50,970 nt of DNA from M3007 sp964539805 (GCA_964539805.1 CAZIKN010000027.1:1-50970), one strand, 5' to 3'; counted from the first letter of the stretch, positions 9,093-18,697 are shown. Made by a program: numbers and translations. Notes: generated by a model from the letters alone, not told the origin.

Positions 9093-10079
9093 TTATATCC
9101 CCTCCTCCTTCAAAAGATCATCACCGGCGATCACAGTACTCACAAACAGGTAACTTTTGTTGGCTATGTAACGGACATCTTGCCGGACGATATCCAGGAA
9201 TGACATATGCCAATCATAGCGTCGCCCAACAAGGCAACCTGCGCTGTAAGAATTGACAAACTCCGGGGTTTGGTCCTCCGAGGTGCTGTGTTGGTTAATG
9301 CCAAAGGTTTTGCCAATATCAATCGGATCAGTTTTGGAGCGTCGGCCATCCTTGTTGAGGTCACGGTGTACACGCAGGGCTTCGCGCTGTACGAGGGCGG
9401 GCTGTTTTCCATGATGAAGCCCATCCACCCAGGCTTTATACTGGCCAAAAGCGATGCGTGCTGCGCCATTGGGATTGAGTGGATTAAAGGTGTAATAGCG
9501 ACCGGGTTCAGTGGTGGCTTGGTCGTTTACGAGCATCTCGGGTATTCCGTTTTCTGCAATACGGATAACCATACGGCGATCATTCCAGCCATTCAGGACA
9601 TCTTCGTTTAAGCGGCCATTGGCATCCATGCCTTCTACATACACAATATTGTACATACGTGGACTACGGGCAATCCAGTAGTTTTTGCGGCGCATGTAGC
9701 GCAGTACACATTTGGCGATTCGGGTTTGGAGCTTGTCCTCCGGAGCTGGATCCCAACGGATAGGCAACAACACATCGGGGTTGGCAGCAATCAACCTTGC
9801 CAAATACTGTACAGGCAGCAGGCGATCAACATGCTGTTCGCCGATACAGCGGCTAAACTCAAGCAAGGCATTGCGTGTATTGGTGCCAATGGAGCCATCG
9901 CCCTTGCCAACAGGACCAAAAGGAGTGGACACATCTCCGCCCATGATGGGATCCAAAATCCCAAGATCGCAAAGACGATGTTGCAATGCGACTGCCGCCA
10001 TGCGGTTTGCGGATTGGTTTAGGTCATCGGTTTGGATGTCTTGACCCAGGTCCAAAATCTGATTTAGAGAAGAAAGCAT
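9093..10079 (-). CDS. Peptidoglycan-binding-like protein with YkuD-like HxS/SxGC motif
   Basis: A 328-aa protein with no obvious signal peptide. Residues 20-100 resemble a PG_binding_1-type repeat: LQHRLCDLGILDP, then GSIGTNTRNALLEFSR. The C-terminal half contains FGINQHSTSED with His264 and NSYSAGCLVG with Cys282, which resembles the His...Ser-x-Gly-Cys active site of YkuD-type L,D-transpeptidases and related phage-tail or toxin hydrolases. Neither the family nor cell-wall activity is proven. Lack of a leader raises an alternative: a contractile-injection or phage-type cargo, or export by another route. It converges with the 484-aa protein gene. Confidence 0.65.
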   Translation of the reverse strand: MLSSLNQILDLGQDIQTDDLNQSANRMAAVALQHRLCDLGILDPIMGGDVSTPFGPVGKGDGSIGTNTRNALLEFSRCIGEQHVDRLLPVQYLARLIAANPDVLLPIRWDPAPEDKLQTRIAKCVLRYMRRKNYWIARSPRMYNIVYVEGMDANGRLNEDVLNGWNDRRMVIRIAENGIPEMLVNDQATTEPGRYYTFNPLNPNGAARIAFGQYKAWVDGLHHGKQPALVQREALRVHRDLNKDGRRSKTDPIDIGKTFGINQHSTSEDQTPEFVNSYSAGCLVGRRYDWHMSFLDIVRQDVRYIANKSYLFVSTVIAGDDLLKEEGI

Positions 10080-10223
10080 GGTTAATAATTGAAATTAAGC
10101 AACATTTGCGGGCAAATATAACAAAAGGATGAACTAAGTAACGATAAAATCAGCTTATTTCTTGGAAATAATTCTCCTTTGTACGTCCATCAGACAACCC
10201 CTAATTTTACCTGCTGCTTATAT

Positions 10224-10814
10224 ATGTCGAACGCGCTCATCATTTTTATCCGCAACCCGGAATTGGGCAAGGTCAAAACCCGGTTGGCCCGTACCCTTGG
10301 CAACGAAGAAGCCCTTCGCATTTATCATCTGTTGTTGGAAAAAACACGACAGGCCGCGCTGGGCGTACAGGCGTCACGCTGGCTTTTTTACAGTGACTTT
10401 GTGGACGAAGGGGATCAATGGCCCAAGCCTGATTTTATCAAAACAACACAGGTTTCGGGAGATTTGGGCGAGCGTATGGAGGCGGCTTTCCAATGGGTAC
10501 TGGAGCAGGGGGCAACAAAGGCCCTAATCATTGGGAGTGATTGTCCTGATCTGAATGGCCGCATTCTTCAGCAGGCCTTTGATGCCCTGGAGGAGCATGA
10601 TTTCGTGATAGGCCCTGTGCCGGATGGCGGGTACTACTTGTTGGGGATGAAGCAGATGCAGGCTGATTTGTTCCATAACATAGCCTGGAGCACAGAAACA
10701 GTACGGGCTTCCACGATCAAAAAGATCGTGGAAGCCCGTCGCTCCTATACTTTATTGCCCATGCTTCGGGATATTGACGAGGCATCGGATTGGGAAGCGT
10801 ATGTTAATCAATAA
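10224..10814 (+). CDS. TIGR04282 (DUF2064) glycosyltransferase
   Basis: A 196-aa protein of the small GT-A-like family TIGR04282, some members of which act in arsenosugar biosynthesis. Motifs: N-terminal IIFIRNPELGKVKTRLA (nucleotide-binding start, about 5-21), LIIGSDCPDL (Asp-rich, about 107-116) and IGPVPDGGYYLLGM (about 132-145). The start at MSNALI is chosen over an upstream in-frame ATG at 10179 because the family begins here. No arsM or radical-SAM partner is nearby, so the arsenosugar role is only a family label. The stop overlaps the convergent T9SS gene's stop by 11 bp. Confidence 0.85.
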   Translation: MSNALIIFIRNPELGKVKTRLARTLGNEEALRIYHLLLEKTRQAALGVQASRWLFYSDFVDEGDQWPKPDFIKTTQVSGDLGERMEAAFQWVLEQGATKALIIGSDCPDLNGRILQQAFDALEEHDFVIGPVPDGGYYLLGMKQMQADLFHNIAWSTETVRASTIKKIVEARRSYTLLPMLRDIDEASDWEAYVNQ

Positions 10815-12109
10815 CAAGCTTACCAATGGCCCGCTCTGACTCACTCAAAATTTCATAACCATACATGCCTGCGGGGAGGCCCATGTTTTTGATCTCCATA
10901 TTGCCCGTGGCTTTTTGTTCAAAAACCATTTTTCCCGAAAGGTCAAACAAACGGAAGCGATAGCTGCCCTCTTCTGTGGTTTGCAGCCGGAGTACAGCGC
11001 CTTTGTTGACCGGATTGGGGAATAGGGCCCAAGTGCTGCTTTGGGCATTGAACAATACCGTGCGCACAACGGAGCGCGTGCTGCGGCCATCGCGATCAAT
11101 TTGTTGTATCCTGTAGTAATTCAAGCCTTTAATCGGCTGATTATCAAATATTTCATAATTAAAAATGCCAATGCCGGTCTTGGCAGCCACACTTGCTATG
11201 GACTGGTATTGTATGCCGTTGGTGCTTTTTTCTATGATATACTGAGCTGTTTCCGGACTTTGCTGTACAGACCAGTACAGGCGCACCTGGCGGTTTTCTT
11301 CCAAAGCAGCATCAAAGGACAGCCATTCAACAGGCAAGGCCAATCCGGCGTAGGTGATCACCAATTGGCCAAATGATGTGACGTTGTTGTTGGTGGAAAA
11401 AAAGACCGACCCATCATTGCCGGGCACAATGGCCTCTGCATTGTCAATGGCATTGCCCCAGGTATTGCCATCTGCATTAAAGGCGCGCTTGTATAGTTTG
11501 TAGTCCGGTGCCTCTGCGGCGGCTGGTATTTCACCGTAACCCTCAAAGTTGAGGGCAGTGAGGGCGGCAAAATTTTGGTTGCTTCCGTAATTGTTCACGA
11601 TCCAGTACGAACGGCTGTGTGGCTGATTGTTGGGATATTGGTCAGGCGCCACATTGATCCGGCTAACGCAAATTTCACCATTGGGCAAATCGCCAGTGCT
11701 GGGAAAGCTCAGGGTTAGGCCTGTGGCGCCCACATTATATGATCCGTTTGCAGTCACAGTTTGGCGTGCGCTTACCCCTTTGCCCACAGGAGCAGTGGAG
11801 TTGCTGCGCAGGGCCGAACCGGACAGCACCCCATGACGGATGCCCACGCGATCAAGCGCAGTGCCTTCTGTTTCGTTGAACTGATAATAAGAGATCAAAT
11901 TTGGCTGGTCAGCCGGCACTTTGGTCAGGTGCATGAGTTCGCGGACTTCATTTTGGGTGAGGGCACGATCAAACACGCAAACCTCTTCTATGATGCCTTT
12001 CATGTATCGGCCGCCCCATCCTCGGTAGTTGCCTAAACGAAACCCGCTGTTGAGGTTCATCTCTGGAACAGTGAAGTTGTGTTTGGCCCCTTTGCCGTTT
12101 ACATAAATG
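10804..12109 (-). pseudogene. Detached 3' part of the VPS10/LamG T9SS protein gene
   Basis: This is the downstream part of the gene starting at 15565, left out of frame by the 484-bp tandem duplication. It encodes the end of the LamG domain, a linker, and the T9SS type A sorting domain (about the last 80 residues: ALFPNPVNKGAVLRLQ to GYEILSESERAIGKLVID). It has no start codon or signal peptide of its own in frame; the ATG at 12165 lies in the duplicated segment and is followed by out-of-frame residues. Removing one repeat copy joins it to the upstream frame as a single 1,425-aa protein. Translation as it stands would give a product with no sorting signal. Confidence 0.8.
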
Positions 12110-12593
12110 ATTGTTGGGATATTGGTCAGGCGCCACATTGATCCGGCTAACGCAAATTTCACCATTGGGCAAATCGCCAGTGCTGGGAAAGCTCAGGGTT
12201 AGGCCTGTGGCGCCCACATTATATGATCCGTTTGCAGTCACAGTTTGGCGTGCGCTTACCCCTTTGCCCACAGGAGCAGTGGAGTTGCTGCGCAGGGCCG
12301 AACCGGACAGCACCCCATGACGGATGCCCACGCGATCAAGCGCAGTGCCTTCTGTTTCGTTGAACTGATAATAAGAGATCAAATTTGGCTGGTCAGCCGG
12401 CACTTTGGTCAGGTGCATGAGTTCGCGGACTTCATTTTGGGTGAGGGCACGATCAAACACGCAAACCTCTTCTATGATGCCTTTCATGTATCGGCCGCCC
12501 CATCCTCGGTAGTTGCCTAAACGAAACCCGCTGTTGAGGTTCATCTCTGGAACAGTGAAGTTGTGTTTGGCCCCTTTGCCGTTTACATAAATG
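11624..12593. repeat. Perfect 484-bp tandem duplication
   Basis: Copy 1 is 11624-12109 and copy 2 is 12108-12593; the offset is 484 bp throughout and I see no differences between copies. The copies share a 2-bp junction overlap (TG). The length is not a multiple of three (161 codons + 1), so it shifts the frame of the T9SS cargo gene that contains it. The exact identity points to a very recent event or an assembly artefact. Confidence 0.92.
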
Positions 12594-15565
12594 GTAACTC
12601 CGGTAGGTTCTACGACCATGACCACGTGACTCCACTCGTCAGAAGGGGCGCTCAAACCGCTATCCCACCACCAGGCACCGCCATCCCAGTGGTAACCGAT
12701 ATGATTGAGGTTGGGAAGGAAGTTAAAGCCTGCGGCATCGCCATCATGCATAAAAATGGCGCTGTACTCTGGTTGAATACCATCGGGTTTGATCCAGGCA
12801 GACACTGTAAGGGTATTGGTTGTGAGATTGAGTGGCGGCAGGCCGATATATCCTTCGTTATCGTTTCCTCCCAATACAACAGCCTTGCCGGGCACAGTGT
12901 CCGCCTGACAGGCATTGGAAACGGTGATGCTGAGTGCTTTTTCGTAATTGTTTCCATCTTTGCTGATGCGCATGGTGGCGGTATAGGTGCCAGGGCTTCC
13001 AAACACGACCTTGGGGTTGCGGACATTGAGCGCGCTGCTGTAGGCCGGAGCCGGGGTGAAGGTCCATGACCAGCTGGCTCCATCGTGTTGGACCACGGAA
13101 TAATCATCAAAATAGATGGTATCTCTTGCGCATTTAGGTGCCAAATCGCTTACGATGGGCTGCGCAATCACTTCGCTTGGTTCAAACAAGTTGGATTCCC
13201 AAACGCCAAATCCCCAGGTACCATTGCGGATTTTCCCATCGCGGTAAAAAGGTTTTAGGCGGTTGGTTTCGGCGCTAAGGGGCAAGCCAAGGCTGAAGGG
13301 TATCCAATCGGGCAGGTCATTGTTCCGGTAAAAAACACCGGCATCCGTGCCAAGATATACACCGCCGTTGGTGCCATACTGGGCCATGATATTGGTAATC
13401 CTGATGTTGTTCAACGTGGTGGTAGTCAGGTTTTGCCAAGTTTGGCCGCCGTTGGTGGATTTGTATATTTTTTTGTTGTTGGAGCCGTAGGTGACTGCTA
13501 CCCACAGCACGTTTTCGTCTTCTGCGCTCAAGGCCATTTTTACCCGATCGTTGTTGTTGGGTAAGGGGAGTTTGGCAAGGGCGGTCCAGCTCAGGCCACC
13601 ATCGGCGCTGCGCCACATGGCATCATCTGTACCATCCCATTGTGAACAGTAAATGACTTTTGGATTGGAGCGGCTGACCTCGATATCAAAGACCTTGTTT
13701 TCCACAGTGCCGGGGAAGGTGTAGAGTACATTAAACGTACGTCCGCCATCGGTACTTTTCCAAAATTTATGTTGGAAGCCAAGGTAAACATGGTTCCAGC
13801 AGCGCGGATCCCAAGCCATTTCACTGTTGGCATAGTAGGCGTAACTTTCATTGGGGAAGGTGCTCACGCCAAAACTACTGGTGCCGCCGCCAAAGCCGCC
13901 CAATAATTTGCGGCCACCCAGATCGGAAAAATACATCGTCCGATTATCGCCAGGGTTTACGTAGCCTGTGGGTGCTTCGGCTCCGCCCATGCGGTAAAAG
14001 CTGCCTGCCGGAAAACTTTCATGCCAGGCCATATTGCCATTGTGGTATCGGCCACCCACGAGTACATCCTCGTTCCAGCCGGCATCAAAGCCCCACAGAT
14101 CAGCCCCTGATATGCCATCCATGCGCGCTTCCATGCTCTGGGCAAAGTTGTTGGAATAATTCAGGCCGCCATCCGTAGCGATCCAGAGGTGTTCACCGGA
14201 CACGGCGAGCGCTTGCATATCAGGGTGGCTCCAAGGCAAGCCCCCAACATAAGACCCTAAGGCTTCCCAGCTTTGGCCGCCATCTGTGCTTTTAAACCAG
14301 GAGGTGCCGCCAGAAATCAGTTCATTGTCATTGTATGGATTGACGACAATGGCCATATTGTAAAATCCTTGTTCAAATCCGGTAAACACGCCATTATTAG
14401 TAGCCAGGTTGGTATGATCTGGTATGCTGTAAGCGATGGGGGTGTTACCGATAGCATTTTCAGGGTTGGTATTGCTCCAGGAATTGCCTCCGTCCACGCT
14501 GACAAAAACACCGACATATCCTTTCAGGTTGGAGCCGCTCCCCAGCAAATGCACATACATTTTATTGAGGTTGTTGTGGCAAAGGGCGATTTGTGCCCCT
14601 GTTACGCTCTCGCCCATACCAGGTGTCCACCAACCGGTCGTGGCAGGTGTAAAGGTGGCCCCGGCATCATTGGAAATCAGGAACTGGGAGCTGCTGCCAT
14701 TGGCTCGTACGGCATACGCGGTATTGGGGCTAAAGAGGTCTTTTTTGAACTTGACCGTCCATGATTTTTGGGTAAAGACCTTGCTCCAGTTTTGCCCGCC
14801 ATCTATGGAGCGCAACAGGCCCTGATCGGTGGCTGCCAGTATGATGTTGGGGATAAAAGGGTGAATGCTGATTTCGTTCACCCAAAGGTTATTTTCTGTG
14901 TACACAGAGAGCCAGGAGTTGCCCGCGTCAATGGTTTTTAAAATTTTGCCGCTGGTGGCTGCAAATACGATAGATGGGTCTGTCGGGTGGATTTTAATGG
15001 CTCCAAATGAGTTGTGCAACAGGCCTGATGTGACCAAAACCCAGTTTTGGCCCATATCACTGGTACGCCAAAGTCCACCTGTTTCACCCCCTGCATACAG
15101 CACATTAGGGTCGGAAGGAGCGATATCAATGGAATAAATATTTGTCTGCCAGGTCACCTTGGGATCGGCATCCGTATCGTAGGTTCTTTTGGGGCCTACA
15201 AATGACCAACCAAACTGCCCGCCGCGCTCCTGTACTTCGCCCCGGAGACCCTGGATCTGTAGCTCGCGCTGCTGTAGTTCTTCCACGCTAAGCTCGCGCA
15301 GGCTGCCATCGGCTTGCACGCGGGTGCGTGCCCAGTTGAGCCAGCGTTTGTAATGTTGGGTATAGCTGTTTTTTTCAAAAGGATGCTCTTGATAGAAGTT
15401 TTCATAAGCTTTTTGCACCTCGAACAAATTGGGCTGATCAGCCATCATCAAATGCACCCATTGCGGGGCATCCGGGGCTACAAACAGTGCTGAGGGTTTT
15501 TCCTGTGCATTGAGGACAACAGGGTATAGCAGGACAATGATGAGCAGTGTACGAAACTGATTCAT
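11969..15565 (-). CDS. VPS10/BNR-repeat, PKD and LamG T9SS cargo protein, frameshifted
   Basis: As read, 1,198 aa; intact form about 1,425 aa. The start at MNQFRTLLI (15565) gives a clean signal peptide ending in VVLNAQ; an in-frame ATG at 15637 would add an unlikely 24 residues. Residues about 100-770 hold many sortilin/VPS10-type BNR units (repeated S-x-DGG-x-x-W: SIDGGQNWS, STDGGQSWE, STNGGQTW). A PKD-like domain follows (about 800-870), then a LamG/concanavalin-like domain (about 885-1040, IGLPPLNL to EEVCVFDRAL). After about residue 1,150 the frame shifts at the duplication and the last about 47 residues are nonsense. The T9SS sorting domain is lost, so the product should stay in the periplasm if made. 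Confidence 0.85.
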   Translation of the reverse strand: MNQFRTLLIIVLLYPVVLNAQEKPSALFVAPDAPQWVHLMMADQPNLFEVQKAYENFYQEHPFEKNSYTQHYKRWLNWARTRVQADGSLRELSVEELQQRELQIQGLRGEVQERGGQFGWSFVGPKRTYDTDADPKVTWQTNIYSIDIAPSDPNVLYAGGETGGLWRTSDMGQNWVLVTSGLLHNSFGAIKIHPTDPSIVFAATSGKILKTIDAGNSWLSVYTENNLWVNEISIHPFIPNIILAATDQGLLRSIDGGQNWSKVFTQKSWTVKFKKDLFSPNTAYAVRANGSSSQFLISNDAGATFTPATTGWWTPGMGESVTGAQIALCHNNLNKMYVHLLGSGSNLKGYVGVFVSVDGGNSWSNTNPENAIGNTPIAYSIPDHTNLATNNGVFTGFEQGFYNMAIVVNPYNDNELISGGTSWFKSTDGGQSWEALGSYVGGLPWSHPDMQALAVSGEHLWIATDGGLNYSNNFAQSMEARMDGISGADLWGFDAGWNEDVLVGGRYHNGNMAWHESFPAGSFYRMGGAEAPTGYVNPGDNRTMYFSDLGGRKLLGGFGGGTSSFGVSTFPNESYAYYANSEMAWDPRCWNHVYLGFQHKFWKSTDGGRTFNVLYTFPGTVENKVFDIEVSRSNPKVIYCSQWDGTDDAMWRSADGGLSWTALAKLPLPNNNDRVKMALSAEDENVLWVAVTYGSNNKKIYKSTNGGQTWQNLTTTTLNNIRITNIMAQYGTNGGVYLGTDAGVFYRNNDLPDWIPFSLGLPLSAETNRLKPFYRDGKIRNGTWGFGVWESNLFEPSEVIAQPIVSDLAPKCARDTIYFDDYSVVQHDGASWSWTFTPAPAYSSALNVRNPKVVFGSPGTYTATMRISKDGNNYEKALSITVSNACQADTVPGKAVVLGGNDNEGYIGLPPLNLTTNTLTVSAWIKPDGIQPEYSAIFMHDGDAAGFNFLPNLNHIGYHWDGGAWWWDSGLSAPSDEWSHVVMVVEPTGVTIYVNGKGAKHNFTVPEMNLNSGFRLGNYRGWGGRYMKGIIEEVCVFDRALTQNEVRELMHLTKVPADQPNLISYYQFNETEGTALDRVGIRHGVLSGSALRSNSTAPVGKGVSARQTVTANGSYNVGATGLTLSFPSTGDLPNGEICVSRINVAPDQYPNNHLCKRQRGQTQLHCSRDEPQQRVSFRQLPRMGRPIHERHHRRGLRV

Positions 15566-15758
15566 GAGCATGATCGGTAATGGAATTATGATTAATGTGA
15601 AAAAATGAAGTGATAATGGATTCATTATCAACAACAACTAAGCAGGCACAAATTTCGCAATTATTTCACAAAATCATTTGGGAAAATGTGTAATTGGTTG
15701 ATTGGCGGCTAAAAATGTGCTAATTGGCCTATCCATTACCGTGCTCAAATGCTCCTTT

Positions 15759-17096
15759 TCACCGTTTTGACAGCTGCCTGACGGCCACTCCTTTGTCTGT
15801 GTAAATCCGTACATAGTACTGACCGGGTAGCAACGGTTCGGCTGGCAGTTGGAACTGGACGGCATTTGCTCCTTCTGAGAAAAATTGTCTTTTACCCTGC
15901 ACGTCAAACAGCTCGATTCGTACTATGGGCTGGTCCGACTCAATATTCCAAATCGAATTTGTTGGATTGGGCCAAATAGTCACTACTGCACCTTCATCAG
16001 CGGATACGGTATTCAAAGGCTTGCAAACCAATGCATTGAGGTATGCCCAGAGCTGGTTGTCAAAAACGGTGGGCACCTGGCCGCCTCCTGGGCCGAGGTT
16101 GTTGGAGGCATTGCCCTGCCGCACCACGACCCAGCCTTTGGAAGGCACAACGTGTATTTTTTGATCATTTTTGCCCAGCGCTGCGAACATATCATCAGGG
16201 GCATTGGGGCATAATTTTCCTGGAAAAACGATCTGGAGGGAGGGAAGCATAAAGCTGCTCTGCCCATTGAGCCACCAAAGGTAGCCATAACTTTTGTTAA
16301 GGTTTTGCGAGGGGTGGGTCATATCATAAAAGTACTGCTTGTCACGCAGCAGTGTGTCGCCATTCCACACCCCTTTGGCCAAAATAAGCAGGCCATAACG
16401 GGCCATGTCACGAGCGCGGCCATACTGTATGCCATCAAGCCAAAGCCCACGTATGCCTGTCCGGTCATACACATGGGTTTTGGTAAATTGTTGTATGGTT
16501 TGCCCCGAAGCTTTTTCAAGCACTTTGTGCAAAAGGGTGTAAGGTGCATTGTGATAGGCCCAGCGCGTGCCGGCATCTGCCTTGTATTTCAGGCATTCAG
16601 GGTCTTTACAATTGTCCGGATCGGGCACGGATGGGGTAGGGGGCAGGTTGTCGTCAAGGCCATTGGTCATGGTGAGTTGGCTGCGCACCGTGATAAGGTC
16701 TTCTTTTTCGGGTGGGCAGGTCGTCCATCCTTTGCCGAGGTATTTGGAGCTTGGGTCTTGTATCTTCAAAAGCCCTTCCTCTTGTGCCTGCCCAACCAGA
16801 AAGGCGGTGAGTGATTTGCCTGCGGAAGCCCAATACCAGAACGAATCCTGAACAAAAGAGCCGAAGTATTTTTCCAAAACGATCTTGCCGTCTTTCAACA
16901 GGACAAATGATTTGCTGTTATTCCGTTCCAGAAAGGCATAAAGGCTATCCACCTTATCGGGACAAAAGCCCAATGACTGTGGTGCTGTGGTTTGCCAAAT
17001 ATTCCCGGTTTTAGGTGGGAAATACAGGCTTTGGGCCTGTAAATGAAAAAAACAAAGGGAGGCTGAGAGGCCAAAGAGCAGGGTAACGATACGCAT
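15759..17096 (-). CDS. Secreted class C-type serine hydrolase with T9SS sorting domain
   Basis: A 445-aa protein. A signal peptide (1-22, ending LQAQ) is followed by a beta-lactamase/penicillin-binding-like domain. The nucleophile motif SAGK is at 91-94 and the second motif YHN at 181-183. The third-motif region around VVPSKGWVVVRQGN fits the family's H/K-x-G strand. The last 80 residues (TIWPNPTNSIWNIES to the terminal QLSKR) are a T9SS type A sorting domain, so it is exported across the outer membrane and probably anchored. Family members are esterases, D-aminopeptidases or DD-peptidases; the substrate is not deducible. Several Cys pairs (CPPE, CKDPECL) suggest disulfides. It lies upstream of the VPS10-like gene on the same strand, about 190 bp away. 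Confidence 0.88.
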   Translation of the reverse strand: MRIVTLLFGLSASLCFFHLQAQSLYFPPKTGNIWQTTAPQSLGFCPDKVDSLYAFLERNNSKSFVLLKDGKIVLEKYFGSFVQDSFWYWASAGKSLTAFLVGQAQEEGLLKIQDPSSKYLGKGWTTCPPEKEDLITVRSQLTMTNGLDDNLPPTPSVPDPDNCKDPECLKYKADAGTRWAYHNAPYTLLHKVLEKASGQTIQQFTKTHVYDRTGIRGLWLDGIQYGRARDMARYGLLILAKGVWNGDTLLRDKQYFYDMTHPSQNLNKSYGYLWWLNGQSSFMLPSLQIVFPGKLCPNAPDDMFAALGKNDQKIHVVPSKGWVVVRQGNASNNLGPGGGQVPTVFDNQLWAYLNALVCKPLNTVSADEGAVVTIWPNPTNSIWNIESDQPIVRIELFDVQGKRQFFSEGANAVQFQLPAEPLLPGQYYVRIYTDKGVAVRQLSKR

Positions 17097-17245
17097 GACA
17101 AAATAGGATTGTTTAATACAGTACGGTCAATAAGACGATTTGCAGCAGAAAAGGTTTAGTCCCTGTGAAATTGATTTGGCGAGTTTTAACAAGTTGTCAG
17201 ATCAATTTTCAAATCTTTGCATCGCAGTATTACAACACCGTTGAA

Positions 17246-17869
17246 ATGTCAAAAATTGAACTTCAGGATGCCGGGAAACGCTATAAAAGGGAATGGATCT
17301 TCAAAGGCGTAAATTATTCTTTTGAGCCAGGAAGCCGCTATGCCCTGCTCGGTCCCAATGGCTCCGGAAAATCCACCCTGATGAAGGTGTTGAGCGGACA
17401 TTTGACCCCCAGCAAAGGCAGAATTGTGTTTTATGATGCCACGGGAAAGGCTATAGAACCGGATCAGGTATATACATCGGTGGCTTATGCTGCGCCGTAT
17501 ATTGAACTGATCGAAGAGTTTACGCTGGAAGAAGCCATGCGCTTTCATGCGGGCTTAAAACCGTTTCAACCGGGCTTAGCATTTAAACACCTCTATGATG
17601 TGCTCAACCTGCCCAAGGCCCGACAGAAGGAAATCCGCTTTTTCTCTTCGGGCATGAAACAGCGCGTCAAGCTGGCCTTAGCCATTTGTTCCAATGCGCC
17701 CATTTTACTCCTTGATGAGCCTGCCACCAATCTTGATGTGCAGGGGGTGGCGTGGTACAAAAAACTGATTGCGGATTTTGCAGCTGACCGTTTGGTCATT
17801 ATTGCCTCCAATGACCCGCATGATGCCGAGTTTTGCCCCATCCATTTGTCCATTTTAGATTATAAATAG
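17246..17869 (+). CDS. ABC transporter ATP-binding protein
   Basis: A 207-aa ATPase. Walker A GPNGSGKST at 36-44, a degenerate signature FFSSGMKQRVKLAL (about 131-144) and Walker B ILLLDEPATNLD (about 155-166) are all present. The start at MSKIEL is chosen over an upstream ATG at 17165; a weak promoter (TTG 17194, AATCTTTG 17212-17219) sits just before it. No permease is adjacent, so its membrane partner is elsewhere or it acts as a stand-alone subunit of an ABC-2-type exporter. The stop is 2 bp before the hpt start, so the two are almost certainly co-transcribed. Confidence 0.9.
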   Translation: MSKIELQDAGKRYKREWIFKGVNYSFEPGSRYALLGPNGSGKSTLMKVLSGHLTPSKGRIVFYDATGKAIEPDQVYTSVAYAAPYIELIEEFTLEEAMRFHAGLKPFQPGLAFKHLYDVLNLPKARQKEIRFFSSGMKQRVKLALAICSNAPILLLDEPATNLDVQGVAWYKKLIADFAADRLVIIASNDPHDAEFCPIHLSILDYK

Positions 17870-17871
17870 CC

Positions 17872-18420
17872 ATGCAAAATCAGCCACAAAACATCCGCAT
17901 TCGCGACCTGAACTTCAAACCCCTGTTCTCGGAGCAGGAAGTGCGTGAGCGTGTTCAGGCCATTGGCCAATCGCTCACTTTGTCCCACTCGGATAAAACA
18001 CCCCTGTTTATCAGTATTTTAAGCGGAGCATTTGTGTTTGCCTCTGATCTTATCCGAGCCTTTGAGGGGGATTGTGAAGTGGGTTTTGTCAAATTGGCCT
18101 CCTACACGGGCACCCGCTCTAATGGCGATGTGCAAACGGTGATGGGGCTTGGTGCCGACCTCGAGGGAAGGCATGTGATCGTGGTAGAGGATATCGTGGA
18201 CACTGGCCGAACCCTGGATTTTTTTATCCGGCACCTTGGTGAAAAACAGCCTGCATCCATCACGGTGGTTACGTTCCTGCGCAAACCGGAAGCCCTGGAA
18301 TTTGCAGTACAGGTGGATCATGTTGGCTTTGATATTGACAACCTGTTCGTGGTGGGCTATGGCCTTGATTATGATGGTATTGGCCGTAACCTGCCCGGCG
18401 TGTTTGTTGTTGAATGTTGA
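17872..18420 (+). CDS. hpt: Hypoxanthine phosphoribosyltransferase
   Basis: A 182-aa purine-salvage enzyme that converts hypoxanthine or guanine plus PRPP to IMP or GMP. The PRPP-binding loop VVEDIVDTGRTL is at about 103-114, and the upstream SILSGAFVFASDLIRA matches the family's SGA-F-F-DL motif. The C-terminal VDHVGFDIDNLFVVGYGLDYDG carries the conserved VGYGLDY. Length is normal. It follows the ABC ATPase gene by 2 bp. Its 3' end runs straight into the repeat/hairpin region at 18432. Confidence 0.94.
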   Translation: MQNQPQNIRIRDLNFKPLFSEQEVRERVQAIGQSLTLSHSDKTPLFISILSGAFVFASDLIRAFEGDCEVGFVKLASYTGTRSNGDVQTVMGLGADLEGRHVIVVEDIVDTGRTLDFFIRHLGEKQPASITVVTFLRKPEALEFAVQVDHVGFDIDNLFVVGYGLDYDGIGRNLPGVFVVEC

Positions 18421-18431
18421 TTTGACTTGTT

Positions 18432-18695
18432 GTTGATTTGACTTGTTGTTGATTTGTTGATTTGATGCGTAGCGTACACATCACGCGTGTCAAATCAACA
18501 AATCAACAAAAGTCAAATCAACACTGATTGCCTCAAATCAACAAATCAACAAAAGTCAAATCAACACCGATTGCCTCAAATCAACAAATCAACAAAAGTC
18601 AAATCAACACTGATTGCCTCAAATCAACAAATCAACAAAAGTCAAATCAACACCGATTGCCTCAAATCAACAAATCAACAGCAAGTCAAATCAAC
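18432..18695. repeat. Long hairpin plus 43-bp tandem repeat array
   Basis: A 34-nt left arm (18432-18465, GTTGATTTGACTTGTTGTTG...) is nearly the reverse complement of 18490-18522, with a 24-nt loop. From 18490 there are four head-to-tail 43-bp units (18490, 18533, 18576, 18619) and a partial fifth (18662-18695), built from AAATCAAC octamers and AAAAGTC. Units alternate between ...CACTGATTGCC and ...CACCGATTGCC, giving an 86-bp higher order. It lies between two convergent gene ends. Units abut with no unique spacers, so this is not CRISPR. Confidence 0.92.
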
Positions 18696-18697
18696 AA

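Noticed and set aside
12563..13069. Plus-strand 168-aa open frame
   Set aside because: It is antisense to the PKD/LamG part of the T9SS cargo gene and has no start context.
18490..18695. CRISPR array
   Set aside because: The units abut with no unique spacers, vary only at one base, and no cas genes are in the window.
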